Positions 26,272-35,525 of a stretch of DNA of 64,000 nucleotides are shown in pieces. The position numbers and the translations under genes were made by a program. The DNA comes from Comamonadaceae bacterium OS-1 (GTDB lineage: Bacteria > Pseudomonadota > Gammaproteobacteria > Burkholderiales > Burkholderiaceae_C). Position 1 is the first letter of the stretch. The number at the start of each line of letters is the position of its first letter. The DNA lies in NCBI GenBank assembly GCA_027923965.1, contig AP026969.1:3162001-3226000 (forward strand), read 5' to 3'. The notes beneath the pieces were generated by a model. It was not told where the DNA came from. It was given only the letters and a program-made list of their open reading frames with translations, and did not search any database.

Positions 26272-29200
26272 CTTCGCAATCGCGCAACAGCCCCAGCGCC
26301 GCTTCAAAGTCAAAGCCCTGCACGGCATCGCGCAAGGCGGTAAAGCGGCCCGGAAACGCTGACTGCAGCAGGCTTGCGTGGGTGGCCAGCAGATCGACGG
26401 CATCGCCTTCGTCGTTCTCCAGCATGGCCACCAGCTGGTCGCACACGGCGCGCAGTTGCTCGGGGTCCACAGCCACCGGCGGTGCCGCCGCCACCGCAGG
26501 CAAGCGGCGCTGCAACTGGGTCAGGAGCGCGTGCAGTGGCTGCACCACGGCCAGTGCCAGCAGTTGCACGGTCTCCATCGCCACGCCTTTGCGCAAAGCA
26601 TCCTCCAGCTGGCCGGCGTGGGCTTGCAGGTCGCTGGCACCCAGGCTGCCCGACACGCCTTTGCAGGTATGGGCCAGACGCTCGGCCTGGGCGTAGTCGC
26701 CCGCGTTCAGGGCGGCCTGCAACTGGGTTTCCAGGTCTTTCTGGTTGCGTACAAACAGGCGCAACATTTCCAGGTAAACATGGGGCTTGCCGTTGGCGCG
26801 GCGCAGGCCCAGGGCGGTGTCCAGCCCGTCGATGTCGCCCATGTGGGCCAGCGCAGCCTGCTCGGGGGAGGACGCATGCAGCGGCGGGGCCGGGCTACTG
26901 GGCGCTGGCACGGGCACAGCGCGAACCACCCGCCGGTGCGGTGGCACCCAGCGCAGCAAGGCGCTCCACAGCGCATCGGGAGCGATGGGCTTGGTCACCA
27001 CGTCCCGCATGCCCGCGTCCAGGCAGGCATCCTTGTCCTGCTGCATGGCATTGGCGGTCATGGCGATGATGGGCAACTGGGCGAACGCGGGCAGTTGGCG
27101 GATGGCCCGGGTGGCGGTCACGCCGTCCATCACCGGCATCTGCATGTCCATCAGCACCACATCAAAGGCTGTGGCCTGCACCTTGTCGAGCGCGATCTGG
27201 CCGTTCTCGGCCACGTCCACCACAAACCCCGCCGATTCCAGCAGTTCACGGGCCACGTACTGGTTGAATTCGTTGTCGTCCACCAGCAGCACATGGGCTC
27301 CGATGATGGTGGCCAGGCGGTCGGCCAACGGGCCCACCGGATCTTGGTGCGGCAAAGGCGGGTGGGCCTCACCCTCCAGCGCAGCGCGCAACACCGCGTA
27401 CAGCGATGCGGTGTAGATCGGTTTGACGAGCACGCCGTCCACCTCGCCCGCCTGCATCTGCTGGCCCAGCTCGTCGCGGCCAAAGGCGGTGGCCATCACC
27501 AGCCGGGGGCGGGGCGAGAGCTGCAGAGCGTGGATGCGGCGGGCCGTTTCCAGCCCGTCCATGCCCGGCATCTTCCAATCCAGAAAAACCAGGTCTATCG
27601 CTCGTCCATTCAGCGTAGCAAGCTCTATTTTTTGTAGCGCCTCCGCACCCGATGCCGCGCTGTCCACCTGCAACGGCAGGCCCGCCAGCATGTCGCACAA
27701 CAGGCTGCGCGCATGGGGGTGGTCGTCCACCACCAGCACCCGGCAGCCTTGCAGCACGGCGGGGTTCCACACGCCGCTGTCGGGCAGGGCCTGGGCGGCA
27801 TCCACGGTGCCCAGATCGGCGGTAAACCAGAAGCTGCTGCCCTGCCCCGGGGTGCTGGTCACGCCCACCTGGCCGCCCATCAGCTCGGCCAGCTTTTTGG
27901 AGATTGACAGGCCCAGCCCGGTGCCGCCGTATTTGCGGGTGGTGGACGCATCGGCCTGGTGGAAACTTTGGAACAGGCCGTCGATCTGGGCCGGGGTCAG
28001 GCCGATGCCGGTGTCATTGACGGCAATATGCAACTGGATGCGGCCGTTCCGCGGCGGTGTCTGTACCCGCACCACCACGCAGATATCGCCTGACTGGGTG
28101 AACTTGACCGCGTTGTTGGCAAAGTTGATGATGATTTGTCCCAGCCGCAGCGGGTCGCCCAGCAACTGGCGGGGCACGTCGGAGGCCACGTCGAACAAAA
28201 ACTCCAGGCCCTTGTCGATGGCCTTGCCCGAAACCAGATTGGACACATTGGCCAGCAGCACATCCAGCACAAACGGCACCTGCTCCACTTCCAGCTTGTC
28301 GGCCTCGATCTTCGAGAAATCCAGAATGTCGTTGATGATGCCGAGCAGGTGCTGGGCGGAGATGGTCACCCGCTCGATGTACTGGAACTGGCGCGGATTC
28401 AGCTCGGTCTGCAGTGCCAGTTGCGACAGGCCGATGATGGTGTTCATCGGGGTGCGGATTTCGTGGCTCATGTTGGCCAGGAAAGACGACTTGGCCTTGG
28501 AACCCTCTTCGGCCAGCAGCTTGCTCTGCTCGACCTGGGCCATCATGTCCTGTTGCCGTTCGTAGGCGGCGCGCAGTTCCCCCGCCGACCGCTCGCCGCG
28601 CGCCAGGTCCTGGGCCAGGCGGTTGGCGATCAGCGCAAAGCTCTGGCCCACCTCGCCGAACTCGTCCTTGCGGTCGATGGGCAAGGCCAGCGGGGTGTTG
28701 GCATCGTGGTGGCCCGCCGCCCGCGTGAGGGCCTGCTTCAGGGCATCAATGGGACGCAGCACCAGCACCTGCATGCCGTAGGACAGGGCCAGCACCAGCA
28801 ACGCCACCAGCACCACCATTTCCAGCACCCGGGTCCACACCAGGCGACGCAGGGCGGTCTGGATTTCTTCGTGGGTGGTCACCACGGTCACAAACCCCAG
28901 CGCCTGCACCGAGCCATCGCGGTCGATGGACAAGGGGAATTCCAGCGTGTCTTCCAGGCTGGGGTGCTTGCCGGCCAGGCTGGACACAGCGCTGGCAAAC
29001 GGCACAGCCCCCTTCTCTTCACGTACCACGATGCTGAGCACCGGAGGGTGGATCTCGGCGGCCAGGTTGCGATCCAGGGTTTCCTTGTCCAGCCGCCACA
29101 TCGGCGAGGCCAGGTTGATCTCCAGGCGCTGCTGCAGCAGGGTGCGGCTGGCCTCGTAGCGCTCCAGCAATTGGGCGCGGCTGTCGGTGTACGACAGCAC

Positions 29201-29278
29201 GCCAAACACCCCCAGCAGGCCCGACACCAGCAGGGCAAACAGCAAGTTAAGCCGAAATCGGATGCTGTGTCGGTTCAC
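26264..29278 (-). CDS. Membrane hybrid sensor histidine kinase (HisKA-HATPase-REC-REC-HPt)
   Basis: A 1004-residue inner-membrane phosphorelay kinase. Two transmembrane helices (about 8-28 and 152-175) flank a periplasmic sensor region. A HAMP-like segment and coiled coil follow, then HisKA with His272 (SHEIRTP), the ATPase domain ([22 protein letters not shown]), receiver 1 with Asp567 (FLDWKMPG), receiver 2 with Asp711 ([10 protein letters not shown]), and a C-terminal HPt with His870 (AHTCKG). The start is a GTG. No response regulator lies nearby. The upstream gene encodes a periplasmic binding protein. A dispersed repeat is embedded in frame at residues about 547-563, in receiver 1. Confidence 0.93.
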   Translation of the reverse strand: MNRHSIRFRLNLLFALLVSGLLGVFGVLSYTDSRAQLLERYEASRTLLQQRLEINLASPMWRLDKETLDRNLAAEIHPPVLSIVVREEKGAVPFASAVSSLAGKHPSLEDTLEFPLSIDRDGSVQALGFVTVVTTHEEIQTALRRLVWTRVLEMVVLVALLVLALSYGMQVLVLRPIDALKQALTRAAGHHDANTPLALPIDRKDEFGEVGQSFALIANRLAQDLARGERSAGELRAAYERQQDMMAQVEQSKLLAEEGSKAKSSFLANMSHEIRTPMNTIIGLSQLALQTELNPRQFQYIERVTISAQHLLGIINDILDFSKIEADKLEVEQVPFVLDVLLANVSNLVSGKAIDKGLEFLFDVASDVPRQLLGDPLRLGQIIINFANNAVKFTQSGDICVVVRVQTPPRNGRIQLHIAVNDTGIGLTPAQIDGLFQSFHQADASTTRKYGGTGLGLSISKKLAELMGGQVGVTSTPGQGSSFWFTADLGTVDAAQALPDSGVWNPAVLQGCRVLVVDDHPHARSLLCDMLAGLPLQVDSAASGAEALQKIELATLNGRAIDLVFLDWKMPGMDGLETARRIHALQLSPRPRLVMATAFGRDELGQQMQAGEVDGVLVKPIYTASLYAVLRAALEGEAHPPLPHQDPVGPLADRLATIIGAHVLLVDDNEFNQYVARELLESAGFVVDVAENGQIALDKVQATAFDVVLMDMQMPVMDGVTATRAIRQLPAFAQLPIIAMTANAMQQDKDACLDAGMRDVVTKPIAPDALWSALLRWVPPHRRVVRAVPVPAPSSPAPPLHASSPEQAALAHMGDIDGLDTALGLRRANGKPHVYLEMLRLFVRNQKDLETQLQAALNAGDYAQAERLAHTCKGVSGSLGASDLQAHAGQLEDALRKGVAMETVQLLALAVVQPLHALLTQLQRRLPAVAAAPPVAVDPEQLRAVCDQLVAMLENDEGDAVDLLATHASLLQSAFPGRFTALRDAVQGFDFEAALGLLRDCEVR
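27592..27640 (+). repeat. Palindromic repeat copy C, inside the kinase gene
   Basis: Read on the plus strand, GGTCTATCGCTCGTCCATTC, then AGCGTAGCAAGCTCTATTTT, then TTGTAGC matches copies F and G (GGCTCTAGCGCTNATCCATC, CAGCACAAGCAGCTA, TTCCGTAGC). It lies in antisense orientation within the kinase frame and encodes part of [16 protein letters not shown], just before the phospho-acceptor strand of receiver 1. Confidence 0.65.
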
Positions 29279-29335
29279 GTGGTTACGGCCCCGGTATCCC
29301 TCGGTTCGAGGAAGGTTTGAAATACCGTCATCCCA

Positions 29336-30106
29336 TCAGCGCGGTAACCCCAGGCGTTGCTTGAAATCGTTTTGCATCTTGTCGTACCGGCCACTGGCCT
29401 TGAGTTCCAGCAAGCCCGCTTCAAACAGGTCGGCCATGCGCTTGCCGTCGGGGTGGGCCTTGGAAAAGTTGAGCCAAAACCCGTCCTTGCTGATCAGGCC
29501 CACTTGCTTGACCTTGCCGGTCAGGCTGGCGTCGTTCTTGATGCGCAACATGCCTGGCATGGTGTTCAGGATGACGTACTGCACCCGCTTGGCCACCAGC
29601 ATCTTGAGCAAGTGCTCATCCGAGTTGGCTTCGAACTTCTTGATTTTCTTGTTCTGCATGAAGTCGGTGGGGTAGGTGTAGCCGGTGGTAATGCCCACGG
29701 TGCCGCCTTCCAGCCCCTGCGTGGTCAAGCCCGTCTGGGGGGTGTCCGACAAGGCAAAAATCGCCAGGCCTTCTTCAAAGATCGGGGTTTTGTGCCAGTA
29801 GAACTCGTCCTTGTTTTCTTCGGTGATGGTGGTGTCAAAACAGGCCACGGCCTTGGCGGTCTTGACCATTTGCAGACAGCGCACAAACGGCACCGCCACC
29901 AGCTTCACATCCACCCCTTTGAGCTTGAAAACCGCCCGAACCAGATCAGGCGAAAAGCCCTCCGGCCCCGACTTGTCGGCTTTCATGGACGAATAGGGAG
30001 CCCAGTCGTCTTCAGCGGCAATCGTGATGGTGGGGTTCTGGGCGCAGGCGGCACTGGCAAGACTCAAAGCACACAGACCGACCTGCAGGCGCTGGATGAA
30101 AGACAT
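29336..30106 (-). CDS. Periplasmic solute-binding protein, family 3 type
   Basis: A 256-residue secreted protein. The signal peptide (MSFIQRLQVGLCALSLASAA) ends CAQ, and the mature part opens TITIAAEDDWAPYSS, the usual start of amino-acid-type binding proteins. FSPDLVRAVFKLKGVDVKLV and GGTVGITTGYTYPTDF belong to the two lobes. AAGGAG precedes the ATG at 30106. No ABC permease or ATPase is nearby. The hybrid kinase begins 57 bases downstream on the same strand, so a sensing rather than transport role is plausible. The ligand is unknown. Confidence 0.86.
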   Translation of the reverse strand: MSFIQRLQVGLCALSLASAACAQNPTITIAAEDDWAPYSSMKADKSGPEGFSPDLVRAVFKLKGVDVKLVAVPFVRCLQMVKTAKAVACFDTTITEENKDEFYWHKTPIFEEGLAIFALSDTPQTGLTTQGLEGGTVGITTGYTYPTDFMQNKKIKKFEANSDEHLLKMLVAKRVQYVILNTMPGMLRIKNDASLTGKVKQVGLISKDGFWLNFSKAHPDGKRMADLFEAGLLELKASGRYDKMQNDFKQRLGLPR

Positions 30107-30247
30107 GGCGGACTCCTTGGCGCAGCACAAGAGTGCCTCCAGGCACCACCGATGCGGACCTTGGCACTACGCTGCTACCAAGCATTTTGTAACAATTTGA
30201 GACCAAATGGCAGTACTTTTACATGTTGGCCGCTGGTAATTGCGCGT

Positions 30248-31492
30248 TCATACGGGTACTGCGACCGTACGCCTTACTTTGCGAACGTTGAACGCGCTGG
30301 CGATCAGCACGCCCTGCACCACCGCCAGGCCGACAAACACTCCCGCAAACTGCCCGTGGTCCATCAAGCTGCCAAACAGCAGCGGCGAAATCGCCTGGCC
30401 GATGTCCAGCCCCGAATACACCACGCCATACACCCGCCCCGTGGCGTTGGCCGGTGCTGCACGTTTGACGATCAGGTCGCGCGACGGCCCACCGGTGCCT
30501 GCGGCAAAGCCCATCAGCCCGAACAGCACCGGCACGCTCCAGGCGGGCACGTCGGCAAAGCCCAGCGCCAGCGCAATCGACGCGGCAAACCCAAAGCCCA
30601 CGCCAATCACGCGCTCGCAGCGCGCCGGGTCTGCCGCCAGAAAGCCGCCCAGCACCATGCCGCCCGCGCTGCACAGCATGTAGACCGACAGGCACAGGGC
30701 CACCAGGTCCAGCGGCACGTTGTGCAACTGGCGCGCCGCCTCGGGGGCAAAGGCCTGCACCACGCTCAGGGCCATGGCGAAGCAAAAGAAGAAGCCAAAA
30801 CACATCCACACCGCCGGAATGCGCAGGAAACCCATGCTGCCGCCCTCCAGCTGGGGCGCATCGGACTTCGCCGCGGGCAGTACCGGCAAGGCCAGCCGGT
30901 CCCGGTAGACCCACAGCACCGCCAGCACCGCAAAGGCCAGCGCCCCCGCACAGACCAGCGCGTTGCGCCAGCCAAACGCCAGCGTCAGCGGCACCAGCAT
31001 GGCCGGGGCCAATGCCCAACCCAGGCTGCCGGTGATGCCGTGCACGCTGTAGGCATGGCCCAGACGCGGCGCGCTGATCTTGCGGTTCAGCAAGGTGTAG
31101 TCCACCGGGTGGAACACGCCGTTGCCAATGCCCGCCAGCACCGAGAAAGCCGCCAGCATCGCGTAACTGGTGCTGATGGAAAACCCAAACGCCGCCAGCC
31201 CCAGCAGGGCCAGCCCGCCAAACAAAATGGGCCGGGGGCCAAACTTGTCCACCACAAAGCCCGAAGCCATCTGCACCCCGCACGACACCACAAAAAAGAT
31301 GCTCATCAGCAGCCCCAGCTCGGCGTAGCTGGCATGGAAGTCGTCCTTCAGCCAGGGGAATAGCGGCGCCAACAGCAGCTGGCTGAAATGGCTGATCATG
31401 TGTGCTCCGCCCACCAGGCCGATCACGCCGGCCTCCTGGCGCAGGCTGGGGGATGGCGGGGCGGGGGGAAAGGGGGTGCTGGCAGTAGTCAT
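30248..31492 (-). CDS. Major facilitator superfamily transporter
   Basis: A 414-residue inner-membrane transporter with about 12 hydrophobic segments. The loop between helices 2 and 3 has GFVVDKFGPRPILFGG, the MFS motif, and the central loop (about residues 185-200) is hydrophilic. VFHPVDYTLLNRKISAPRLG resembles the fosmidomycin-resistance/oxalate-type branch, where a conserved FHP is common. It diverges from the AraC gene with 80 bases between starts, so that regulator probably controls it. Direction and substrate are unknown. Confidence 0.9.
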   Translation of the reverse strand: MTTASTPFPPAPPSPSLRQEAGVIGLVGGAHMISHFSQLLLAPLFPWLKDDFHASYAELGLLMSIFFVVSCGVQMASGFVVDKFGPRPILFGGLALLGLAAFGFSISTSYAMLAAFSVLAGIGNGVFHPVDYTLLNRKISAPRLGHAYSVHGITGSLGWALAPAMLVPLTLAFGWRNALVCAGALAFAVLAVLWVYRDRLALPVLPAAKSDAPQLEGGSMGFLRIPAVWMCFGFFFCFAMALSVVQAFAPEAARQLHNVPLDLVALCLSVYMLCSAGGMVLGGFLAADPARCERVIGVGFGFAASIALALGFADVPAWSVPVLFGLMGFAAGTGGPSRDLIVKRAAPANATGRVYGVVYSGLDIGQAISPLLFGSLMDHGQFAGVFVGLAVVQGVLIASAFNVRKVRRTVAVPV

Positions 31493-31572
31493 CCGGCTAT
31501 CGTAGAGGGGGCGGCAATTTTCTGGAATACTGCGTAAAGACAGTTTCCCGCGAATTTCAGACAAACCTGCCC

Positions 31573-32382
31573 ATGCCCCGCAAGCCCGCCACCCCACCGG
31601 TCAATCTGGACGACGCCAACAGCTTCGCCCCCTCGCCGCAACGCCCGCTGCGCAGCCGCGCCCGCACCCTGCCGGTGGACGCGCATTTCGAACCGCACCA
31701 GCACGCCTGGGCGCAACTGGCCTATTGCGACAGCGGGCTGATGCAGGTCACCGCCAGCGACGCGGGCCAGCACAACAGCTTCATCGTGCCGCCGTCGCGG
31801 GCGGTGTGGATTCCGGCCAACATGCCGCACGCCGTTACCGTGCTGGAGCACGCCCACCTGCGCACCGTGTACATGGACATCTCGGCCACGCCGCCGGGCT
31901 GGGCAGGCTGCCGCATGCTGGTCATCGCCCCGCTGCTGCGCGCGCTGATCCACGCGCTGGAAGACACCCAGCCCAGCCCCCGCGAAGACGCGCTGATGCT
32001 GCTGATTCTGGAAGAAATCCGCCTGGCCCACACCCACACCCTGCGCGTCAGCCTGCCGCAGGACAAGCGCCTGCGCGCCCTGTGCGACGCGGTATTGCGC
32101 GACCCGTCCCGCCAGGCCACCCTGGCCACCTGGGCCGCCGACTTTGGTGCCAGCGAACGTACCGTGGCCCGGCTGTTCCGCGAGCAGTTGGGCACTACGT
32201 ATCTGCAATGGCGGCAGCAGGCGGTGCTGGCCCACGCCCTGCCCCTGCTGGCGCGCGGCACCTCGGTGGGCCAGGTGGCGGTGGCCTGCGGCTACGCCAG
32301 CGACAGCGCCTTTGCCGCCATGTTCAAAGCCACCATGGGCCAGTCGCCCAGCCAATTCCAGGGCAGCACGCTGGGTGTGTAG
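31573..32382 (+). CDS. AraC-family regulator with cupin domain
   Basis: A 269-residue transcription factor. The N-terminal cupin (FEPHQHAWAQLAYCDSGLMQV and WIPANMPHAVTVLEHAHLRT) probably binds a small ligand. The C-terminal double helix-turn-helix has TLATWAADFGASERTVARLF and VAVACGYASDSAFAAMFKATMG. The organisation resembles E. coli NimR, which controls a divergent exporter gene; here an MFS gene is divergent, so self-contained efflux or uptake control is likely. That parallel is inference. Confidence 0.9.
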   Translation: MPRKPATPPVNLDDANSFAPSPQRPLRSRARTLPVDAHFEPHQHAWAQLAYCDSGLMQVTASDAGQHNSFIVPPSRAVWIPANMPHAVTVLEHAHLRTVYMDISATPPGWAGCRMLVIAPLLRALIHALEDTQPSPREDALMLLILEEIRLAHTHTLRVSLPQDKRLRALCDAVLRDPSRQATLATWAADFGASERTVARLFREQLGTTYLQWRQQAVLAHALPLLARGTSVGQVAVACGYASDSAFAAMFKATMGQSPSQFQGSTLGV

Positions 32383-32389
32383 CGCCGCC

Positions 32390-33013
32390 CTAGCCTCGGC
32401 GCTTGCGCGCTGCCACCATGCCTACCAGACCCAGCCCCAGCAGCGCCAGCGAACCGGGTTCGGGCACCGTGTTCGGCACCTCCAGCACCAGGTTGTCCAT
32501 CAGCATGCCGTAGGAGGCATACCCCGTGATATCCAGGCTACCCAGGTTGGTAAAACCTGTCAGCGTCTCGGTGGCCCACAGGTCGCCAGTGCCGAGTGAG
32601 GCCGTGACCGTACCGCCACCCAGCAGATGGCCCACCAGATCGACACGGCCGGCCACATCGCCCACCAGGCCATTGGTCAGGTCCAGGCGGTAGAGCGAAA
32701 AGGACGATGGACCCACCAGGCTGATAGAGGTGCCAGGGGCGCAATTCGGGCTGTCCACACTGCAAAAGGCATAGCCCGCGCTGCCGTTGGCATGCGCCTG
32801 GATGCTCGCGCCATAGACCACCGCGCTGTAGCTGCCCGCGGTGCTGGAAAACGTAAAGCCTTGGGTACTGAAGGGCGAGCCCGGAATGGCATTCAGGTCG
32901 CTCACCACGCCCTCGAAATCCAGGGTGACGGGGCTTGCCGCTGCACCGGCGCAGTGCAGGCCCCATACACATACGGCCAATGCAGCAAGGGAAATTTTTT
33001 TGAGAAAAGGCAT
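32390..33013 (-). CDS. PEP-CTERM sorted secreted protein
   Basis: A 207-residue exported protein with an N-terminal signal peptide (MPFLKKISLAALAVCVWGLH ending near AAAS). The C-terminal sorting signal VPEPGSLALLGLGLVGMVAA is followed by RKRRG. The body is rich in Gly/Ser/Thr with family openings such as VTLDFEGV, and has two cysteines (FCSVDSPNC). It should be processed by an exosortase (EpsH/XrtA type), but none lies in the window. Its function is unknown; such proteins are often tied to exopolysaccharide or cell surface layers. It converges on the AraC gene with seven bases between stops. Confidence 0.9.
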   Translation of the reverse strand: MPFLKKISLAALAVCVWGLHCAGAAASPVTLDFEGVVSDLNAIPGSPFSTQGFTFSSTAGSYSAVVYGASIQAHANGSAGYAFCSVDSPNCAPGTSISLVGPSSFSLYRLDLTNGLVGDVAGRVDLVGHLLGGGTVTASLGTGDLWATETLTGFTNLGSLDITGYASYGMLMDNLVLEVPNTVPEPGSLALLGLGLVGMVAARKRRG

Positions 33014-33193
33014 GTATTTTTAACGCTTTAGGGAAATAAAGAAGGATTCATGTGCGAGACCGGCTTGACACGCCGGTATTTTGCATGTGCTGCATGTCGG
33101 AAAAAACACAAATTCAATGTTTCAACCGCAGACAAAATGCAACTTGCGCGAATGCTCCGCCCCTGGCGCGCATGGGCCGACCCAATCCTCCGC

Positions 33194-35344
33194 CTACCGC
33201 AGCCCCGCCCCGCGTACCTCCAGCCGCACACTGTCGAGCACCGCGCCCTGGGCATTGCGGATCTGCACCACGTGGCGGCCGGGCCAGGGCAGCCACTGGG
33301 CAGACGGGCCCTGGGCGAAGGCCTTGCCGTCTATCCACCAGCGCAGGCCGGGGCCCTCGGCCAGCAGGTCCACGCGCTGGCGGTTGGGCGGGATGTCGGG
33401 GTCCAACGCGAAGATGGTGCCGGTGGCCGGGCTGGTGATGCGGGCGGGGCGATCTTGCAAGCTTTTGAGGCCGCTCGTGCCCACCCCGTCAGCGTGAACA
33501 GCTACGGAATGCATAGCAAACTGGTTCTGCTGCGTGCCCTGCACAAACCATTCGCTGCGGGCCGCCTCGGTGCCGCCGAAGGCTACGGCCTGCTGCACCA
33601 CGCCAGGGGGCGGCGCGGGCGCACGGCTGGGCTGGGTACGGTGCAGGAAGTGCATCACGGCGGCCCAGACGGGTGCGGCGCCGGTGGTGCCGCTCACGTC
33701 CCACATGGGCGCGCCGCTGGCGTTGCCCACCCACACGCCCACGGTGTAGGCCTGCGAGTAGCCCACGGCCCAGTTGTCGCGCATGTCCTTGCTGGTGCCG
33801 GTTTTCACCGCCGTCCAGAAACGCGTGGCCAGCACGCTGTCGCTGCCGAAGGTGCGGGCGCGGGCCAGGGGGTCGGACAGGATGTCGCCCACGATGAAGG
33901 CGGCACGCGGGTCGAGGGCGGGACGGAACTGGGGTTGGGAATTGACCGTGAACGTGGTGGCGCTGGCCCGCCCACCATTGGCCAGCGCCCGGTAGGCGTT
34001 GGCCAGGTTCAGCAGCGACACCTCGGCACTGCCCAGCGCCAGGCTGTAGCCGTAGTAGCCGCCGGATTCCCTGAGTGGCAGGCCCAGCGCCACCAGCTGG
34101 TCGTGGAAGGCATCGGGCGACACCATCACCAGCGTGCGCACTGCGGGCACATTCAGCGACGCGCCCAGCGCCGTACGGGCCGACACCCAGCCTTTGAACT
34201 GGTGGTCGTAGTTTTGCGGGATGTACAGGCCGCCTGCGGTGGGGATGTGGGTGCTGGCATCTTCCAGCAGCGACGCGGCGGTGATGCGGCGCTCGGCAAT
34301 CGCTTCGGCGTACAGAAAAGGCTTCAACGTGGAGCCGGGCTGGCGCAGCGCCGTGACACCGTCCACCTCGGCGGCTGCGCTGAGTGTGCCGCTGGAGCCC
34401 ACCCAGGCCAGCACCTCGCCGCTGGCGTTGTCCAACACCACGATGGCCCCGTCTTCCACATGCCGCCCCTGCAGCTCGCGCAGTTGCTGCTGCAAGGTCT
34501 GCACGGCGAACCGTTGCAAGGGAGCGCGCAGGCTGGTAGTGACGGTGCTGGGGCCTTTCGCCACCAGCCGGGCCAGGTGCGGTGCGATGCCCTCGCTGGT
34601 GTCGAAGGCCTTGCGCTGCAGGGAGGCGGTGGTGAATAGGTCCAGCCCCGTGCAATCCGCCTTGGCCTCCACCGCCTGCAACACACCGCAGGCCCGCTGG
34701 GTGAGCTGGGCCAGCTTGGCATTGGGTGCGCGCACCAGGGCCACGGCCACCGCCGCCTCGCGCGCGTCCAGCCCGTGGGCGGCCTTGCCAAACAGGGTGC
34801 GGCTAAGCGCATCGATGCCCACCAGCTCGCCGCGAAACGGCACCAGGTTCAGGTAGGCCTCCAGAATCTGGTCCTTGCGCCAGCCGCCTTCCAGTTGCTG
34901 GGCGGACACGGTCTGGCCGATTTTCTGCACCACGCTGCGCCCGCCCGCGCCGGGCTTGAGGTCGGCATCCAGCAGCCCGGCCAGCTGCATGGTGATGGTG
35001 GAGGCTCCCCGGGTTTTGCGGTTCCACAAATTACCCCAGGCCGCAGCAGACACGGCCTGCCAGTCCACCCCGCTGTGCGCATAAAAACGCTTGTCTTCGC
35101 TGAGCACCAAGGCCGAGCGCAAGGCGGGCGACACATCCGCCAGCCCCACCCACTGGCCGCGCCGCACCGAAGCGTCGGTGCGCAGGCGCTGCAGCAGTTC
35201 GCCTTGGCGGTCGAGGACCTGGGTGTCGGAGGGGCGGTAGCTGCTTTTTATAGCGTCAAAAGTAGGTGTAGCGCTTATTCCATCAGCGCAAGAAGCTATT
35301 AAAACCGCAGCAATTGAAAATCGACCAAACCACGCGTGCGTCAT
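33194..35344 (-). CDS. pbpC: Penicillin-binding protein 1C (glycosyltransferase-transpeptidase)
   Basis: A 716-residue bifunctional peptidoglycan synthase of the PBP1C type. The glycosyltransferase domain (about residues 50-220) has SEDKRFYAHSGVDW, with the catalytic glutamate, and RGASTITMQLAGLL. The transpeptidase domain has the serine motif PGSTLKPFLY, SLN (ASLNVPAV) and KTGTS. A C-terminal BiPBP_C domain follows. The N-terminus MTHAWFGRFSIAAVLIASCA is unusual: the hydrophobic run is short and ends in IASC, a lipobox-like motif encoded by a dispersed repeat. The ATG at 35344 overlaps the stop of a 33-codon ORF. It lies in the same neighbourhood and strand as the alpha-2-macroglobulin gene, its usual partner. 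Confidence 0.92.
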   Translation of the reverse strand: MTHAWFGRFSIAAVLIASCADGISATPTFDAIKSSYRPSDTQVLDRQGELLQRLRTDASVRRGQWVGLADVSPALRSALVLSEDKRFYAHSGVDWQAVSAAAWGNLWNRKTRGASTITMQLAGLLDADLKPGAGGRSVVQKIGQTVSAQQLEGGWRKDQILEAYLNLVPFRGELVGIDALSRTLFGKAAHGLDAREAAVAVALVRAPNAKLAQLTQRACGVLQAVEAKADCTGLDLFTTASLQRKAFDTSEGIAPHLARLVAKGPSTVTTSLRAPLQRFAVQTLQQQLRELQGRHVEDGAIVVLDNASGEVLAWVGSSGTLSAAAEVDGVTALRQPGSTLKPFLYAEAIAERRITAASLLEDASTHIPTAGGLYIPQNYDHQFKGWVSARTALGASLNVPAVRTLVMVSPDAFHDQLVALGLPLRESGGYYGYSLALGSAEVSLLNLANAYRALANGGRASATTFTVNSQPQFRPALDPRAAFIVGDILSDPLARARTFGSDSVLATRFWTAVKTGTSKDMRDNWAVGYSQAYTVGVWVGNASGAPMWDVSGTTGAAPVWAAVMHFLHRTQPSRAPAPPPGVVQQAVAFGGTEAARSEWFVQGTQQNQFAMHSVAVHADGVGTSGLKSLQDRPARITSPATGTIFALDPDIPPNRQRVDLLAEGPGLRWWIDGKAFAQGPSAQWLPWPGRHVVQIRNAQGAVLDSVRLEVRGAGLR
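35246..35306 (+). repeat. Palindromic repeat copy D, encoding the PBP1C N-terminus
   Basis: The plus strand reads TATAGCGTCAAAAGTAGGTG, then TAGCGCTTATTCCATCAGCG, then CAAGAAGCTATTAAAACCGC, a close match to copy A. On the minus strand it is translated within pbpC, covering residues about 13-33, including the IASC motif. Confidence 0.8.
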
Positions 35345-35442
35345 ACGCCGCCTGACCACGCCGTAGCACCGAAGCGGCCCGCTGGTTTATCCATCGTCAA
35401 CTTGCTGGGCTGGCCTTCTGGGGTCCGTGGGGCGTAAGACAT
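35341..35442 (-). CDS. Small ORF coupled to pbpC (33 aa)
   Basis: A 33-codon frame begins at an ATG preceded by AAAGGA at good spacing (the best ribosome-binding site in this area). It encodes MSYAPRTPEGQPSKLTMDKP and then AGRFGATAWSGGV. Its TGA overlaps the pbpC ATG (ATGA), so ribosomes finishing it could restart on pbpC, whose own start lacks a Shine-Dalgarno. No family is recognised; the peptide is polar with no membrane segment. It may be a leader whose main purpose is coupling. Confidence 0.5.
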   Translation of the reverse strand: MSYAPRTPEGQPSKLTMDKPAGRFGATAWSGGV

Positions 35443-35525
35443 GGATTCCTTTCGATGGTTTACATCCTAAGGCTTATCCGTGGTGGAGCCTGGGCGCTGG
35501 GACGGCAGACGCCAGCGCCGCCGGA

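Noticed and set aside
29357..31363. 668-residue plus-strand open frame
   Set aside because: It runs antisense through both the binding-protein gene and the MFS gene, two unrelated families with clear motifs, so it cannot be the real product.
33050..34639. 529-residue plus-strand open frame
   Set aside because: Antisense to the PBP1C gene, which shows all transpeptidase motifs; composition is shadow-like.
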